Origin: Neolewinella aquimaris
GTDB lineage: Bacteria > Bacteroidota > Bacteroidia > Chitinophagales > Saprospiraceae
Assembly (NCBI RefSeq): GCF_014197245.1
Contig: NZ_JACIFF010000004.1
Span: 129,548-193,547 of the forward strand
Length of the DNA stretch: 64,000 nt
Direction of reading: 5' to 3'
Below are positions 19,705 through 29,291 of the stretch, one piece after another (the stretch's first letter is position 1; each line of letters starts with the position of its first letter). The position numbers were made by a program, and so were the translations under genes. Below the pieces are notes generated by a model that worked only from the letters and a program-made list of their open reading frames with translations, was not told the DNA's origin and ran no database searches.

Positions 19705-22194
19705 ATGGCCAAAACGAAAAAAAAGAGCGGACAACTCGGTCTCCGGATGGGATTGAGCGACGAGCGTATACCGAAGCTGTTCGGTCTGCTGCTGATCTTC
19801 ATCGCCATCTACCTCACGGTCGCTTTCGTCTCTTACCTCTTTACCTGGAAGATCGACCAGGACCGCGTGCTGCGTTTCAGCTGGAAATTGCTGAGTGAGG
19901 ACGCCGCTTCGGTAGACAACTGGCTCGGTCGCCTCGGAGCCTTCCTCTCCAACTTCTTTATTTACTTCTGCTTCGGGCTGCCCAGTTTCATCCTAGTTTA
20001 CTTCATCGGCAGACTGGGCCTGAACCGACTGCGCCGTGCACCCATCCGGCCCATGGCCAACCTTTTTGTGAAGCTGATGCTGTTTACCATCGGCGCGGCG
20101 GTGTTACTGAGCTTCGCCTTCGGCAGCCTTACGGACTTCCCCCTCGGCGGCGGCGTGGGAGACTACCTGGTTTCTCACCTAAGTGGTGTACTGGGTGGTT
20201 TCGGCGTGATCCTGCTGCTGCTTTTGTTACTGGGGCTGTACCTCATCTTCGAGGCACGTATCGATTTCAACGGATCGCCCCTGCAGATCAGGAACGACGT
20301 GGTCGATCACTTTTCGGAGATGCTGCGCTTTCGGGGTAAGCCACGTCCGTCTGCTTCTTCGGTTCGCACCGCACCTGCGGCCCCGCCCGAGTCTAAGCTT
20401 TCCGCCGGCGCTTCGCGACCGGAGGGAGGCCCCACCCGCGTACTGGCTCCCGGAGACCGCAGCGACTTCGAGATCGAAGGCCCGCGTACCCTGTCCGAAC
20501 AGGGCGTCGAGCAAGTGCGCGGCGACCAAATGGAAATGCCCCTGGAATCGGTCGGCGATCTCACCCTCGTCAGTCACGACCCCCTCGCGGTAGGCAAGGA
20601 CAACCTGACCGTTGCCGACGGCGACGAGGGTATCGACACCAGCCTGGCCGTCACCGAAGAAAACCAGAACCACACCGAGCCCTACGACCCTACGCTGGAC
20701 CTGCCGAGCTACGAAAGCCCCCACCTGCAACTGCTGGTAGAATTCGATGGCGGCAAGCAGGAAGTGGACCGCGCCGAACTGGAAGCCAATAAGGACCAGA
20801 TCATCGAGACGCTGCTCAACTATAAGATCGAGATCACTAAGATCCGGGCTACGATCGGACCGACCGTCACGCTGTACGAGATCGTACCGGCCCCCGGCGT
20901 GCGCATCTCCAAGATCAAGAACCTGGAGGACGACATTGCCCTCTCGCTGGCCGCGCTCGGCATTCGCATCATCGCGCCGATTCCCGGCCGTGGCACCATC
21001 GGTATCGAGGTACCCAACAAGAACCCCCAGATGGTGAGTATGCGGGAGGTGCTGGAGAGCGAGAAATTCCGCAACGCCAAGATGGATTTACCCCTGGCGC
21101 TCGGCAAGACCATTAAGAACGAGGTGCTGATCGCCGACCTGGCCAAGATGCCCCACCTGCTGGTAGCCGGTGCGACGGGACAGGGTAAGTCGGTCGGTAT
21201 TAACTCGATCATCATGTCGCTGCTCTACAAGAAGCACCCCTCACAGGTGAAGCTGGTGATGATCGATCCGAAAAAAGTAGAACTTTTCCCCTACGCCAAG
21301 CTGGAGAGCCACTTTCTGGCCTTCCTGCCCGGGCAGACCGAGCCGATCACGACGGAAACCACCAAGGTCATCCACATCCTGAACTCGCTGTGCATCGAGA
21401 TGGACCAGCGCTACGACCTGCTCAAGAAAGCGGCGGCGCGGAACATCAAGGAGTACAACGAAAAATTTGTGGCGCGGCGGCTGAATCCGGAGAAGGGACA
21501 CAAATTCCTTCCCTTCATCGTGCTCATCATCGACGAGTTTGCCGACCTGATCATGACGGCGGGTAAGGAAGTTGAAATGCCGATTGCCCGCCTGGCCCAG
21601 CTGTCGCGTGCCGTGGGAATCCACCTGGTCATTGCTACCCAGCGCCCCTCGGTAAATATTATTACCGGGGTGATCAAGGCTAACTTCCCGGCCCGGATCG
21701 CCTATAAGGTGACGGCCAAGGTCGACTCGCGTACCATCCTCGATGCCGGTGGTGCCGATCAGCTCATCGGCCGCGGGGATATGCTGCTGAGTAACGGGGG
21801 CGACGTGGTGCGCCTGCAGGGTGCTTTCGTGGACACTCCGGAGGTGGAGGAAGTAATCAACTTCATCGGTAACCAGCGTGGATACGTAGAGCCCTACCTC
21901 CTCCCTGAATACAACACCGACGAAGAGATGGCCGGATCGGGTGCCCTGAGCTACGCCGACCTCGACGACATGTTTGAAGATGCCGCCCGTCTCATCATTA
22001 CCCAGCAGCACGGCTCCACCAGCATGGTACAGCGTCGCCTGAAGCTCGGTTACAACCGCGCCGGCCGCATCATGGACCAGATGGAGCAGCTCGGCATCGT
22101 GGGGCCCGCACAGGGCTCGAAGCCGCGGGAGGTACTCGTATACGACGAAATGGAGCTTACGCGCTTCATCGACGACCTGCGCAATCGGGGATAA
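19705..22194 (+). CDS. ftsK: FtsK/SpoIIIE-type DNA translocase
   Basis: 829 residues. Four membrane helices lie in the first about 185 residues (24-50, 88-108, 125-147, 162-184), followed by a Pro/Ala-rich linker to about residue 340. The motor follows: a FtsK-alpha-like part (ITKIRATIGPTVTLYEI), Walker A GATGQGKS at 489-496, Walker B (FIVLIIDEFADL), and ATQRPSVNIITGVIKANFP. A C-terminal winged-helix gamma domain (RRLKLGYNRAGRIMDQME) should read polar motifs that direct translocation. It moves chromosome ends through the division septum for XerCD/dif resolution. It stands alone between two strand switches. Confidence 0.97.
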   Translation: MAKTKKKSGQLGLRMGLSDERIPKLFGLLLIFIAIYLTVAFVSYLFTWKIDQDRVLRFSWKLLSEDAASVDNWLGRLGAFLSNFFIYFCFGLPSFILVYFIGRLGLNRLRRAPIRPMANLFVKLMLFTIGAAVLLSFAFGSLTDFPLGGGVGDYLVSHLSGVLGGFGVILLLLLLLGLYLIFEARIDFNGSPLQIRNDVVDHFSEMLRFRGKPRPSASSVRTAPAAPPESKLSAGASRPEGGPTRVLAPGDRSDFEIEGPRTLSEQGVEQVRGDQMEMPLESVGDLTLVSHDPLAVGKDNLTVADGDEGIDTSLAVTEENQNHTEPYDPTLDLPSYESPHLQLLVEFDGGKQEVDRAELEANKDQIIETLLNYKIEITKIRATIGPTVTLYEIVPAPGVRISKIKNLEDDIALSLAALGIRIIAPIPGRGTIGIEVPNKNPQMVSMREVLESEKFRNAKMDLPLALGKTIKNEVLIADLAKMPHLLVAGATGQGKSVGINSIIMSLLYKKHPSQVKLVMIDPKKVELFPYAKLESHFLAFLPGQTEPITTETTKVIHILNSLCIEMDQRYDLLKKAAARNIKEYNEKFVARRLNPEKGHKFLPFIVLIIDEFADLIMTAGKEVEMPIARLAQLSRAVGIHLVIATQRPSVNIITGVIKANFPARIAYKVTAKVDSRTILDAGGADQLIGRGDMLLSNGGDVVRLQGAFVDTPEVEEVINFIGNQRGYVEPYLLPEYNTDEEMAGSGALSYADLDDMFEDAARLIITQQHGSTSMVQRRLKLGYNRAGRIMDQMEQLGIVGPAQGSKPREVLVYDEMELTRFIDDLRNRG

Positions 22195-22227
22195 CGATAA
22201 TTAAGTTCGAACTTTTATTGTAGTTAC

Positions 22228-22258
22228 TTGGTTGTATATACAATACAAAGTACTTTTG
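22228..22258 (+). promoter_or_regulatory. candidate Bacteroidota-type promoter
   Basis: A TTG at 22228-22230 and TACTTTTG at 22251-22258 are 20 bp apart, fitting the TTTG-N19-21-TAnnTTTG pattern of the primary sigma factor in Bacteroidota. The start of transcription would lie about 310 bp before the ATG at 22576, giving a long leader. Confidence 0.45.
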
Positions 22259-22355
22259 TAGTACTTGATTGAATCACTCGCTCTTGCGATGATCCGTTTT
22301 ACTTTTCAGACACGACACATGAACAATTTATCAAGCACCATTTATATGGTGTCCC

Positions 22356-22369
22356 GTGCCAATTGGCAC
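22356..22369. promoter_or_regulatory. perfect palindrome GTGCCAATTGGCAC, possible operator
   Basis: A 14-bp perfect palindrome placed 6 bp after a shorter inverted repeat (CACCAT TTAT ATGGTG, 22336-22351). Both are in the leader of the gene at 22576 and could bind a dimeric regulator. Confidence 0.35.
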
Positions 22370-22575
22370 CTCCCCTCCCCTTCTCCCCCGATACCCAATA
22401 CTGAGCGCTCAGCTTAGTACGCCTCGTTTTGCGGTCCTAGTTTACGTCATTACCGGCTCCCGGCTAGGGGGTTGATGCTGCGCGTAACTGCCGGGATCCA
22501 GGCAACCCTCATTATTATTTTGTAGACACTATTTCCCCGTCACGCTATTGCGTGCGGTTAAAGACACTTGAACAG

Positions 22576-24843
22576 ATGACACACTTTTATTCCTCTGCCC
22601 TTTTGGGCAAGGCCGCCACATGTATGGCCACCCTCTCCTTCTTATTCTTCACCTCTATCCCCGCGGCTGCCTTCTCGCCCGGTTGTGGAAGTGGTGCCCC
22701 CATCACCTACTTACAGGATGATAGCGACGGCGACGGTCTCGTCGTAATGGAGGCGGAAAATCCGACTTCCAGCGCTGGATCTACGTATCCCGATCACGGT
22801 TCCGACGTAGCCTGGTGGGAGTACTCCACCAATTCCGCCAGCAACGGAGCGTACGTAAAGGTTCCTACCAGCGTCCAACTCGCTGACGGTCAGCCACCGA
22901 AGGGCGCGCAACTGACCTACGAAATTGAGTTCGTAAAGACCGGCACCCACTATATAAACCTGCGCTACTGGGCGGCAAACTCGAACGACAATTCGGTCTA
23001 TATCGCGATCGACGGCGTCGTATTTCAGGATGCGTGGAACCTTACCGCCGGCAACGACAGCTGGGCCTGGGAACGCGCGCCCTCCGGCTTTACTGTTTCT
23101 TCCCCGGGCGTACATACCGTCACGATCTACCATCGCGAGGACGGTCTGTACTTAGACAAGGCGGTGATTTCTTCCACCAGCGACTTTACCGTAGCGGATT
23201 TTGGTCCGGAAGTGACCGAATACGGAACAAGTACCGCAAAGGCAACCAACGACCGCGTCGGGTACAAAGAAGACAACCGTACCGGTAAGGGCATCATCGT
23301 CATCGAAGCGGAAGCACCGACCAATAACGTAGCCGGACGGGCGGATTTTGAGTGCCGACAGTGGATAGAAGTGGTCGATACCACCGCCAGTGGTGGAACG
23401 TACATGACTACTGACGATCAGACCACTCACGCTACGCCCGACAAAATGTGGTCCGCCCCCCGCCTCGACTTTGAAATAGAAGTGACGGAGATAGCCACTC
23501 ATTACATCCACATTCGTCACCGGGGCGGCAGCACCAGCAACAAATTCTACCTGGCCGTTAACCATCACTTCGTGGATAAGTGGAAGATCGCCAATTCTTC
23601 GCCCCAATGGAGTTGGGAGAGCCCGCAACAGGGGTACAGTGTCACTGCTGCCGGCACCTTTCTCCTGAGCATCATTATGCGGGACGACAACACCCCTATC
23701 GATAAGATCATCATCACCACCGACCGGAATTACACCCCCAGCACCAAAGGACAGCACACTACCGAAGTAGTGCCACCAAACATGGTATTCCAGCAAACGG
23801 GAGTATCCAACGTAGTCGAACTGTCGCTGGAGAAACCCTCCCGTAACCTGGCCGGCATCGGAGAGTACGAAGCACTTCGGTGGACAAATACCGCCGACGC
23901 CACGGCCATCGGGGAACGTTACGCGATCGTCCCGAACGGCAACAGTGGTGAGATCACGGCCAACAACGCAAAGTCCGCCAACGCTCCTGTGCTCGAGTTC
24001 AATATCGACTTCGTGCGAACGGGTACCCACTACATCTCCACCCGCCACCGTGCCCCCGACAATGCAAACAACTCCTACACCATGGCCCTAGACGGGGTGT
24101 TGGTAGCCGAGCAAGAAATCTTCCCGCTCAGCCCCAACGAATGGGTATACCAGGACGACCTTCCGACCATCAACATCACCACGCCGGGCATACACACCTT
24201 TAGTGTATACATGCGGGAAGATGGCACCCCCCTCGACCATATCGTCATCAGCAGCAGCCCGGCATTCAATGCCCAAACCATGCCCATCGAGTTGCTCAGC
24301 TTCACCGGCCAGGCCGCCGCGGACCACAACGCGCTGGAGTGGTCCAGCATCTACGAAGACAATACCGCTACTCACCTGGTGCAACGTAGTGAAACCGGTC
24401 ACGACGGCTGGCAGACCCTGGGCCGCGTTGCCGCCGCCGGCAACAGCAATACCCGGATCGATTATTCCTTCGAGGACCGGCAGGCACCGAGCCTGGCCTA
24501 CTACCGTATCGTAACGGTAGACCTGGACGAAAGCGAGTCAATCAGCAGCATGGTATCGATCGTTCGGAATACTACCCGGCGCCAGATGGCCACGGTGTCC
24601 GTTTACCCCAATCCCGCCACCGAATACGCTAACCTGAGCTTCGAACACCCGACCGGTGGTGACATCGAACTGCGCATCGCTACCCTGTCCGGGCGCACGG
24701 TTGCCACCAAGCGCTCGGTCGCCGCGGCCGGCACGAACCGGGAAACGATTATGCTCGATCGTTTACCCGCGGGTACCTACGTCATCACCGGATCGCTTGG
24801 CGGAGGAGTCACGATCGCCGAGCGCCTGGTGGTTCAACACTAA
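22576..24843 (+). CDS. secreted protein with three malectin/CBM-like modules and T9SS sorting domain
   Basis: 755 residues. The ATG at 22576 is preferred over an in-frame GTG at 22552 because it directly precedes a signal peptide. Three homologous modules of about 140-150 residues follow (about 55-195, 225-365, 400-545). Each has an E-x-P/A-T start, a THYI--R motif, and a final REDG-x-x-D-K/H-x-x-I-S/T strand as in malectin or CBM6/35-like sandwiches. Then come an Fn3-like section (PIELLSFTGQA...) and a type A T9SS sorting domain (VSVYPNPATEYANLSF ... ERLVVQH). No catalytic domain is visible; carbohydrate or surface binding is likely but unproven. A terminator follows at 24870. Confidence 0.85.
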   Translation: MTHFYSSALLGKAATCMATLSFLFFTSIPAAAFSPGCGSGAPITYLQDDSDGDGLVVMEAENPTSSAGSTYPDHGSDVAWWEYSTNSASNGAYVKVPTSVQLADGQPPKGAQLTYEIEFVKTGTHYINLRYWAANSNDNSVYIAIDGVVFQDAWNLTAGNDSWAWERAPSGFTVSSPGVHTVTIYHREDGLYLDKAVISSTSDFTVADFGPEVTEYGTSTAKATNDRVGYKEDNRTGKGIIVIEAEAPTNNVAGRADFECRQWIEVVDTTASGGTYMTTDDQTTHATPDKMWSAPRLDFEIEVTEIATHYIHIRHRGGSTSNKFYLAVNHHFVDKWKIANSSPQWSWESPQQGYSVTAAGTFLLSIIMRDDNTPIDKIIITTDRNYTPSTKGQHTTEVVPPNMVFQQTGVSNVVELSLEKPSRNLAGIGEYEALRWTNTADATAIGERYAIVPNGNSGEITANNAKSANAPVLEFNIDFVRTGTHYISTRHRAPDNANNSYTMALDGVLVAEQEIFPLSPNEWVYQDDLPTINITTPGIHTFSVYMREDGTPLDHIVISSSPAFNAQTMPIELLSFTGQAAADHNALEWSSIYEDNTATHLVQRSETGHDGWQTLGRVAAAGNSNTRIDYSFEDRQAPSLAYYRIVTVDLDESESISSMVSIVRNTTRRQMATVSVYPNPATEYANLSFEHPTGGDIELRIATLSGRTVATKRSVAAAGTNRETIMLDRLPAGTYVITGSLGGGVTIAERLVVQH

Positions 24844-24869
24844 AGACTGTCTACATTCTCCTTATCGCG

Positions 24870-24907
24870 AAGCCCGCCGAATCATCGATTCGTGCGGGCT
24901 TCTGTTT
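24870..24907 (+). terminator. hairpin terminator
   Basis: AAGCCCGC-CGAATC, a 3-base loop, then GATTCG-t-GCGGGCTT make a 14-bp stem with one bulge, starting 26 bp past the stop codon. A short T-containing tract (CTGTTTG) follows. The stem is strong; the U-tract is weak. Confidence 0.75.
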
Positions 24908-25000
24908 GGGTGAAAGTGGCGGGAGTAACGGGGCATACTACCTCCCCGTAAAGTCCGTTAATTAGTTGAATTCGTTGTCCAGTTAAGTCTCTCTCACAAA

Positions 25001-26155
25001 ATGGTTTCTCTCTTTACCCGTGCGTACTTCCGCACCCGGCGCTGGTGTGCCGTCCTAAGTATCGCGTTGACCTGCGTCGCTCAGGTAGCAGCTCAGGCCG
25101 ACCCAAGCAACGTTTATACTCAGGATGCGGGACCGGACAAACTGGTTTCTATTCCGCTGGAGCATCCTACGCGAAAAATTGCCACCGAGATCGGAAGCAT
25201 CTTCTACAATTGGATCGAAGCCAGCGATGCAACCGCCCAGGATGGGGCATACACCAGCGTTCCCAACAACGACCTTCCCATTTTGCCGGCTATCCTGGGT
25301 GAATCTCCAACGGTTGAGTACGACGTCAATTTTGTGAGCACCGGAATACATTACCTCTACTTCCGCCACCGCTCCCCGAACGGCAATGACAACTCCCTAC
25401 ACGTCTTTTTCGACGACGTACTCGTGGAGACGCACGAGTTTACCGTTAACCCCGAGAACGTTTGGGAAATCGAAGCGCTTACCGCCACGATCAACATCGC
25501 CTCGACCGGCCTACACACCGTCCAGATCCTTATGCGCGAGGACGGCACTTCGATCGATCACCTTACGATAAGCGATAACGTTGACCTGTTTGCGGCAAGC
25601 CTGCCCCTTGACCTACTGTCTTTCCAAGGAAAGGCCAATTCCTCGACCAACCTTCTCCGCTGGACCACCGCCCACGAGGAGAATACGGACCGCTTTGTCG
25701 TCCAGCGATTTATTAACCATAAATGGGCTACCGTAGGAGTAAAAAAGGCCCTCAACAAGGGCGATCGGTTGATTACCTACGAATGGGAAGATCCGCATCC
25801 CGACCCGACGTCGCTGTACCGCCTGCAGAATTACGATCTGGACGGAAGCTTCACCCTCAGCAATACCATCGTCGTAAACGCCGATATATCGGCAAACAGA
25901 GCGAATGTACTTCTCTATCCCAACCCGGCCCGCGAGCGCGTATCGGTACGGCTCGGCGAGCACGCCATGCAGTCGGTCGTCCTCATCCTGAGCAACACCG
26001 CCGGCCAGCGGGTCCTGGAACGACAGTACGAAGCGCGAGCCGATCTTCACGACATCGATCTGGGCCTGGAGGGACTGGTACCGGGAACTTACCTGGTGGG
26101 AGGCATGGTGGATGGGAAACGGCTGTCCCCCCAGAAACTTCTGGTGCGCAAGTAG
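25001..26155 (+). CDS. secreted protein with one malectin/CBM-like module and T9SS sorting domain
   Basis: 384 residues: signal peptide (cleavage near VAAQA), one module at about 45-190 that resembles the third module of the preceding protein (IHYLYFRHRSP, HTVQILMREDGTSIDHLTIS), an Fn3-like LPLDLLSFQGKA section, and a type A sorting domain (VLLYPNPARERVSVRL ... QKLLVRK). It probably arose from the neighbour by partial duplication. The role is likely surface or glycan binding. It lies 84 bp upstream of the sulfatase gene on the same strand. Confidence 0.84.
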   Translation: MVSLFTRAYFRTRRWCAVLSIALTCVAQVAAQADPSNVYTQDAGPDKLVSIPLEHPTRKIATEIGSIFYNWIEASDATAQDGAYTSVPNNDLPILPAILGESPTVEYDVNFVSTGIHYLYFRHRSPNGNDNSLHVFFDDVLVETHEFTVNPENVWEIEALTATINIASTGLHTVQILMREDGTSIDHLTISDNVDLFAASLPLDLLSFQGKANSSTNLLRWTTAHEENTDRFVVQRFINHKWATVGVKKALNKGDRLITYEWEDPHPDPTSLYRLQNYDLDGSFTLSNTIVVNADISANRANVLLYPNPARERVSVRLGEHAMQSVVLILSNTAGQRVLERQYEARADLHDIDLGLEGLVPGTYLVGGMVDGKRLSPQKLLVRK

Positions 26156-26191
26156 GGGGCACAACGACCGGAAGAAGTAGCATGACGCGGT

Positions 26192-26199
26192 TATATTTG
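26192..26199 (+). promoter_or_regulatory. candidate -7 box TATATTTG for the sulfatase gene
   Basis: An exact TAnnTTTG match 40 bp before the ATG at 26240. No matching -33 TTG is present at the expected distance, so support is partial. Confidence 0.35.
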
Positions 26200-26239
26200 T
26201 GGGCATACCCCGCATCAATCATCCGCTTACCAATACCCT

Positions 26240-27976
26240 ATGCTTTTCCGTTGGCTCCGCTCCTGCGGCCCCGCCCTGCTGCTGGCGCTCGTTTCCTGCC
26301 AAACTACTGACGAACGGCCGGAAACTCCTACCCCCGGGGTACAACCGAACGTGCTGTGGATCGTATGCGAGGATATGAGCCCCCTGCTGGCGGCATTCGG
26401 AGATTCAACCATACAAACGCCGAACCTGAGTCGCCTGGCTGCCCGCGGCGTCCGCTTCCCGAACACCTTTAGCGTGGCGGGTGTGTGTGCCCCGAGTCGT
26501 TTTGCCATCGCTACGGGCGTATACCCCATCAGCGGCGGAGGTCACCACATGCGGACGCAGAACGGCGTGAGACAACTCAGGGCCCTCGGCCTGCCGGGCG
26601 AATACGGCGCTCCGGTAGATACGAGCGTCAAAATGATGTCCCAGGTGCTCCGGGAAAACGGCTATTTCACCACCAATAACGCCAAGACCGACTACCAGTT
26701 CCAAGCCCCGAAGACCGCCTGGGACGAGCAGGGGTGGCAGGCCCACTGGAGACACCGCCCGCCGGGCAAACCCTTCTTCTCCATCTTCAACCTGGAAATC
26801 ACCCACGAGAGTCAGGTGTGGTCGACCCGCCGCGGCACACTGCGCTTCCGGGAGGGCTTCGAGACGGATACCTTCCCCATGGAAGACTACCGCACTGGTT
26901 ACAGCGAGGACGAACGGCCGGCCATTCAGTTGCCCGACGATCTACCGGTTCCCCTCCCCCCCTACCTGGCCGATACCGAGCTTACCCGCACGGACGTTCG
27001 CCGGGTCTACGATAACATTCGGATCATGGACGAGCAGGTTGGTTTTCTGCTCGACCAGCTGGAACAGGACGGGCTCACGGACTCCACCATCATCTTTTTC
27101 TACAGCGATCACGGCGGACCGTTGCCCCGCCAGAAGCGGTTGCTCTACGATAGCGGCCTGCGCGTACCCATGATCGTCGCCTGGCCCGACAACCGGCGGG
27201 CGGGGGAGATTGATTCTACGCTATTCAGCTTTGTCGATTTTGCGCCGTCAGTCGAGAGCATGGTGGGTATAGCACCCGCCGAATACCTGCAGGGGCAGGC
27301 CAACTTCGGTGAATACCGGGTTCCCGAACGCGACTACATCTTCGCGGCCAGCGACCGGCTCGACGAGCACTACGACCGCATCCGCGCCGCCCGCGATCAC
27401 CGCTTTAAGTACCTGCGCAATTACTATCCCGAGCGTGGCTACTACCTGCCCCTGGTGTACCGGGAGCAGATGGCCTCGATGCAGGAACTGCTCCGCCTGC
27501 GCGACGAGGGCCGCCTTACCGACGCCCAGGCCGAGTGGTTCCGCAACCGTAAGCCGACCGAAGAACTGTTCGACACCCGGAACGACCCCCACGAGCTGAC
27601 CAACCTGGCGGGCAGGCCCGAATACGCGGATAAACTTACGGAGCTCCGGGCGGCAATGGACGCATGGCTGGACCGCGTAGGTGACCGGGGAGCCGTACCG
27701 GAAGTGGAGATGGTCCAGGAGTTCTGGAACGGCAGCGACGAGATGCCCCTCACCGGTCGGCCGCAACTGCGGCGCGATAGCCTGGGCCGTTTCATTTTAG
27801 AGAGTAAAACGCCCGGAGCGCAGATCGCCTACCGCATTCTACCCGAAGACCAGGGCATCGAAGGGTGGCGGGTGTATACCGGGCCTTTCACCTTCAATAC
27901 CGACGGTGGAGATACCCTGCGGGCGGTGGCCCAGCGGATCGGATACCGGGAGAGTGGACTGAGCGAGGGCTGGTAA
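26240..27976 (+). CDS. family S1 sulfatase, lipoprotein
   Basis: 578 residues with a lipobox at Cys20 (LVSC). The sulfatase domain starts with NVLWIVCEDMSP, has formylglycine motif C83-A-P-S-R87, and later FFYSDHGGPLPRQKR. Two shared stretches (TNNAKTDYQF and the PFFSIFNLEITHES region) show it belongs with the sulfatase at 8602-10227. The last about 60 residues form a CHB_HEX_C-like beta domain. It probably desulfates a similar substrate at the outer membrane or periplasmic face, serving the nearby locus although it lies on the other strand and 16 kb away. It ends 4 bp from the convergent M16 gene. Confidence 0.93.
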   Translation: MLFRWLRSCGPALLLALVSCQTTDERPETPTPGVQPNVLWIVCEDMSPLLAAFGDSTIQTPNLSRLAARGVRFPNTFSVAGVCAPSRFAIATGVYPISGGGHHMRTQNGVRQLRALGLPGEYGAPVDTSVKMMSQVLRENGYFTTNNAKTDYQFQAPKTAWDEQGWQAHWRHRPPGKPFFSIFNLEITHESQVWSTRRGTLRFREGFETDTFPMEDYRTGYSEDERPAIQLPDDLPVPLPPYLADTELTRTDVRRVYDNIRIMDEQVGFLLDQLEQDGLTDSTIIFFYSDHGGPLPRQKRLLYDSGLRVPMIVAWPDNRRAGEIDSTLFSFVDFAPSVESMVGIAPAEYLQGQANFGEYRVPERDYIFAASDRLDEHYDRIRAARDHRFKYLRNYYPERGYYLPLVYREQMASMQELLRLRDEGRLTDAQAEWFRNRKPTEELFDTRNDPHELTNLAGRPEYADKLTELRAAMDAWLDRVGDRGAVPEVEMVQEFWNGSDEMPLTGRPQLRRDSLGRFILESKTPGAQIAYRILPEDQGIEGWRVYTGPFTFNTDGGDTLRAVAQRIGYRESGLSEGW

Positions 27977-27980
27977 GTAC

Positions 27981-29291
27981 CTACTGAGTAGCCCCTCCGA
28001 CAATTACTTCCCAGTCGAGTTCGGGACGCAGGTACTGCTGAGCAAGGGTACGAACCTCCTCCGCAGAGATGCCCCGAATGGTTTCGTCGAGCCGCAGGAG
28101 GTGGGAGGCCGCATCGTACTCCTTGATGATGGCCGAGCGGTAGCGGCCGCTGATGGCCAGTGGTCCGTCTAGGTCCATTACGAGTCCACCGATCAGGTAA
28201 GCCCGGACCATATCGAGCTCCGCGGGGGGGACGAGGTCCTGGCGGAGTTTGTCCATTTCGACCCCTATCTCCCGGCGAACCTCACCGACATTCTCATTGG
28301 CCACGTCGGCCGCGATACCGAAGGTGCCGTCGAAGCGGTAAGTATCCAGGTCGGTATCGATGCCGTAGGTGTAGCCTTTTTCTTCCCGGATGTTGCGCAT
28401 CAGGCGACTGCCGTAGTACCCTCCTAGAATGGTTTCGAGTACGCAAAGCCCCGCGTAGTCGGGATCCGTAATGCGGAAGCCCCGGCGGCCACGGCGGATC
28501 ATCGATTGTTGCGCGCGGGGGCGGTGGTGCTGAATGAGGCGGGGCGGGGAGGGTCGGACCGAATAGTCCGGATCGGCAGCTCGCGTACCGGAGGGCAATT
28601 GTCCGAAAGAAACTTCCAGTAGGTCCTCGACTTCCTTACTAAGTTTTCCAACAACACGCAGGGTGGCGTTGGCGGCACCGTAGTACTGCCGGTGGTGGTC
28701 TCTGACCAGATCCAGGGTGAGGGCGTCGTAGTCTTCCCGATTTCCACCGTAGCCGTAGGGATTATCGGCGCCGAAGGCGGCTTCCGAGAGCAATCGGTAG
28801 GCCAGGGTATCGGGGTCCTGCAGGTCCTCCCGCAGCTGTTGACGACTGCGCTTGAGGTAGCGCTTCAGATCACGGGGGGTGAACGTAGGCTCGGCGATCA
28901 CCTCGGCCATCACGGGCAACAGGCGGGGGGCATGGCGGAGAATAGTGGCTACCGACAGGTTGGCCGTGTCCATATCTTCGGGAGTTACCAGCGCGGTGCC
29001 GTACTGCTCGAAGTAGGTTTCCAGTTCGGCGGCCCGGTAGTTTTTGCTTCCCTCGGTGAGCAGGGCGTTCGTGGCACCGGCGACCAGCCGTTGGGATTCG
29101 TAGGGACGTCCGGCCCGCCAGATCATTTCGACCGACAGGATCGGGGCTTGCTCCACGTGGATGGCCACTACGCGCAATCCATTACCTAATGTCCAGCAGC
29201 TCGCGGGCGGCAGGGCCGGCACCCGGGGTGGAAAAATGGGGGGGGCGTGTCGGTTACGAATGGGTGGGGCGGGTTGGTCAGCTCTTTGCAA
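27981..29291 (-). CDS. M16 peptidase homologue, probably non-catalytic subunit
   Basis: Up to 436 residues. The fold is that of an M16 (pitrilysin/processing peptidase) pair of domains: LGNGLRVVAI start, DLVRDHHRQYYGAANATLRVVG at the end of the first half, and GYYGSRLMRNIREEKGYTYGI in the second half, the normal 'R/Y' motif. The zinc motif HxxEH expected after residue 60 is replaced by a stretch reading GATNALLTEGSKNY, so no zinc site is seen. No signal peptide or ATG is present near the start: TTG at 29291 or an internal GTG (RVPALPP) are the options. It resembles the inactive partner of M16 heterodimers; the active partner is not in the window. Confidence 0.82.
   Translation of the reverse strand: MQRADQPAPPIRNRHAPPIFPPRVPALPPASCWTLGNGLRVVAIHVEQAPILSVEMIWRAGRPYESQRLVAGATNALLTEGSKNYRAAELETYFEQYGTALVTPEDMDTANLSVATILRHAPRLLPVMAEVIAEPTFTPRDLKRYLKRSRQQLREDLQDPDTLAYRLLSEAAFGADNPYGYGGNREDYDALTLDLVRDHHRQYYGAANATLRVVGKLSKEVEDLLEVSFGQLPSGTRAADPDYSVRPSPPRLIQHHRPRAQQSMIRRGRRGFRITDPDYAGLCVLETILGGYYGSRLMRNIREEKGYTYGIDTDLDTYRFDGTFGIAADVANENVGEVRREIGVEMDKLRQDLVPPAELDMVRAYLIGGLVMDLDGPLAISGRYRSAIIKEYDAASHLLRLDETIRGISAEEVRTLAQQYLRPELDWEVIVGGATQ

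Larger units (their letters stand above)
22195..22575 (+). other. long leader/intergenic region before the T9SS protein
   Basis: About 380 bp between ftsK and the next ATG. It contains a candidate promoter (22228-22258), an inverted repeat CACCAT/ATGGTG (22336-22351) and a perfect 14-bp palindrome (22356-22369). The section from about 22440 to 22510 is GC-rich and could fold, but it matches no riboswitch class that I recognise. Confidence 0.55.
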
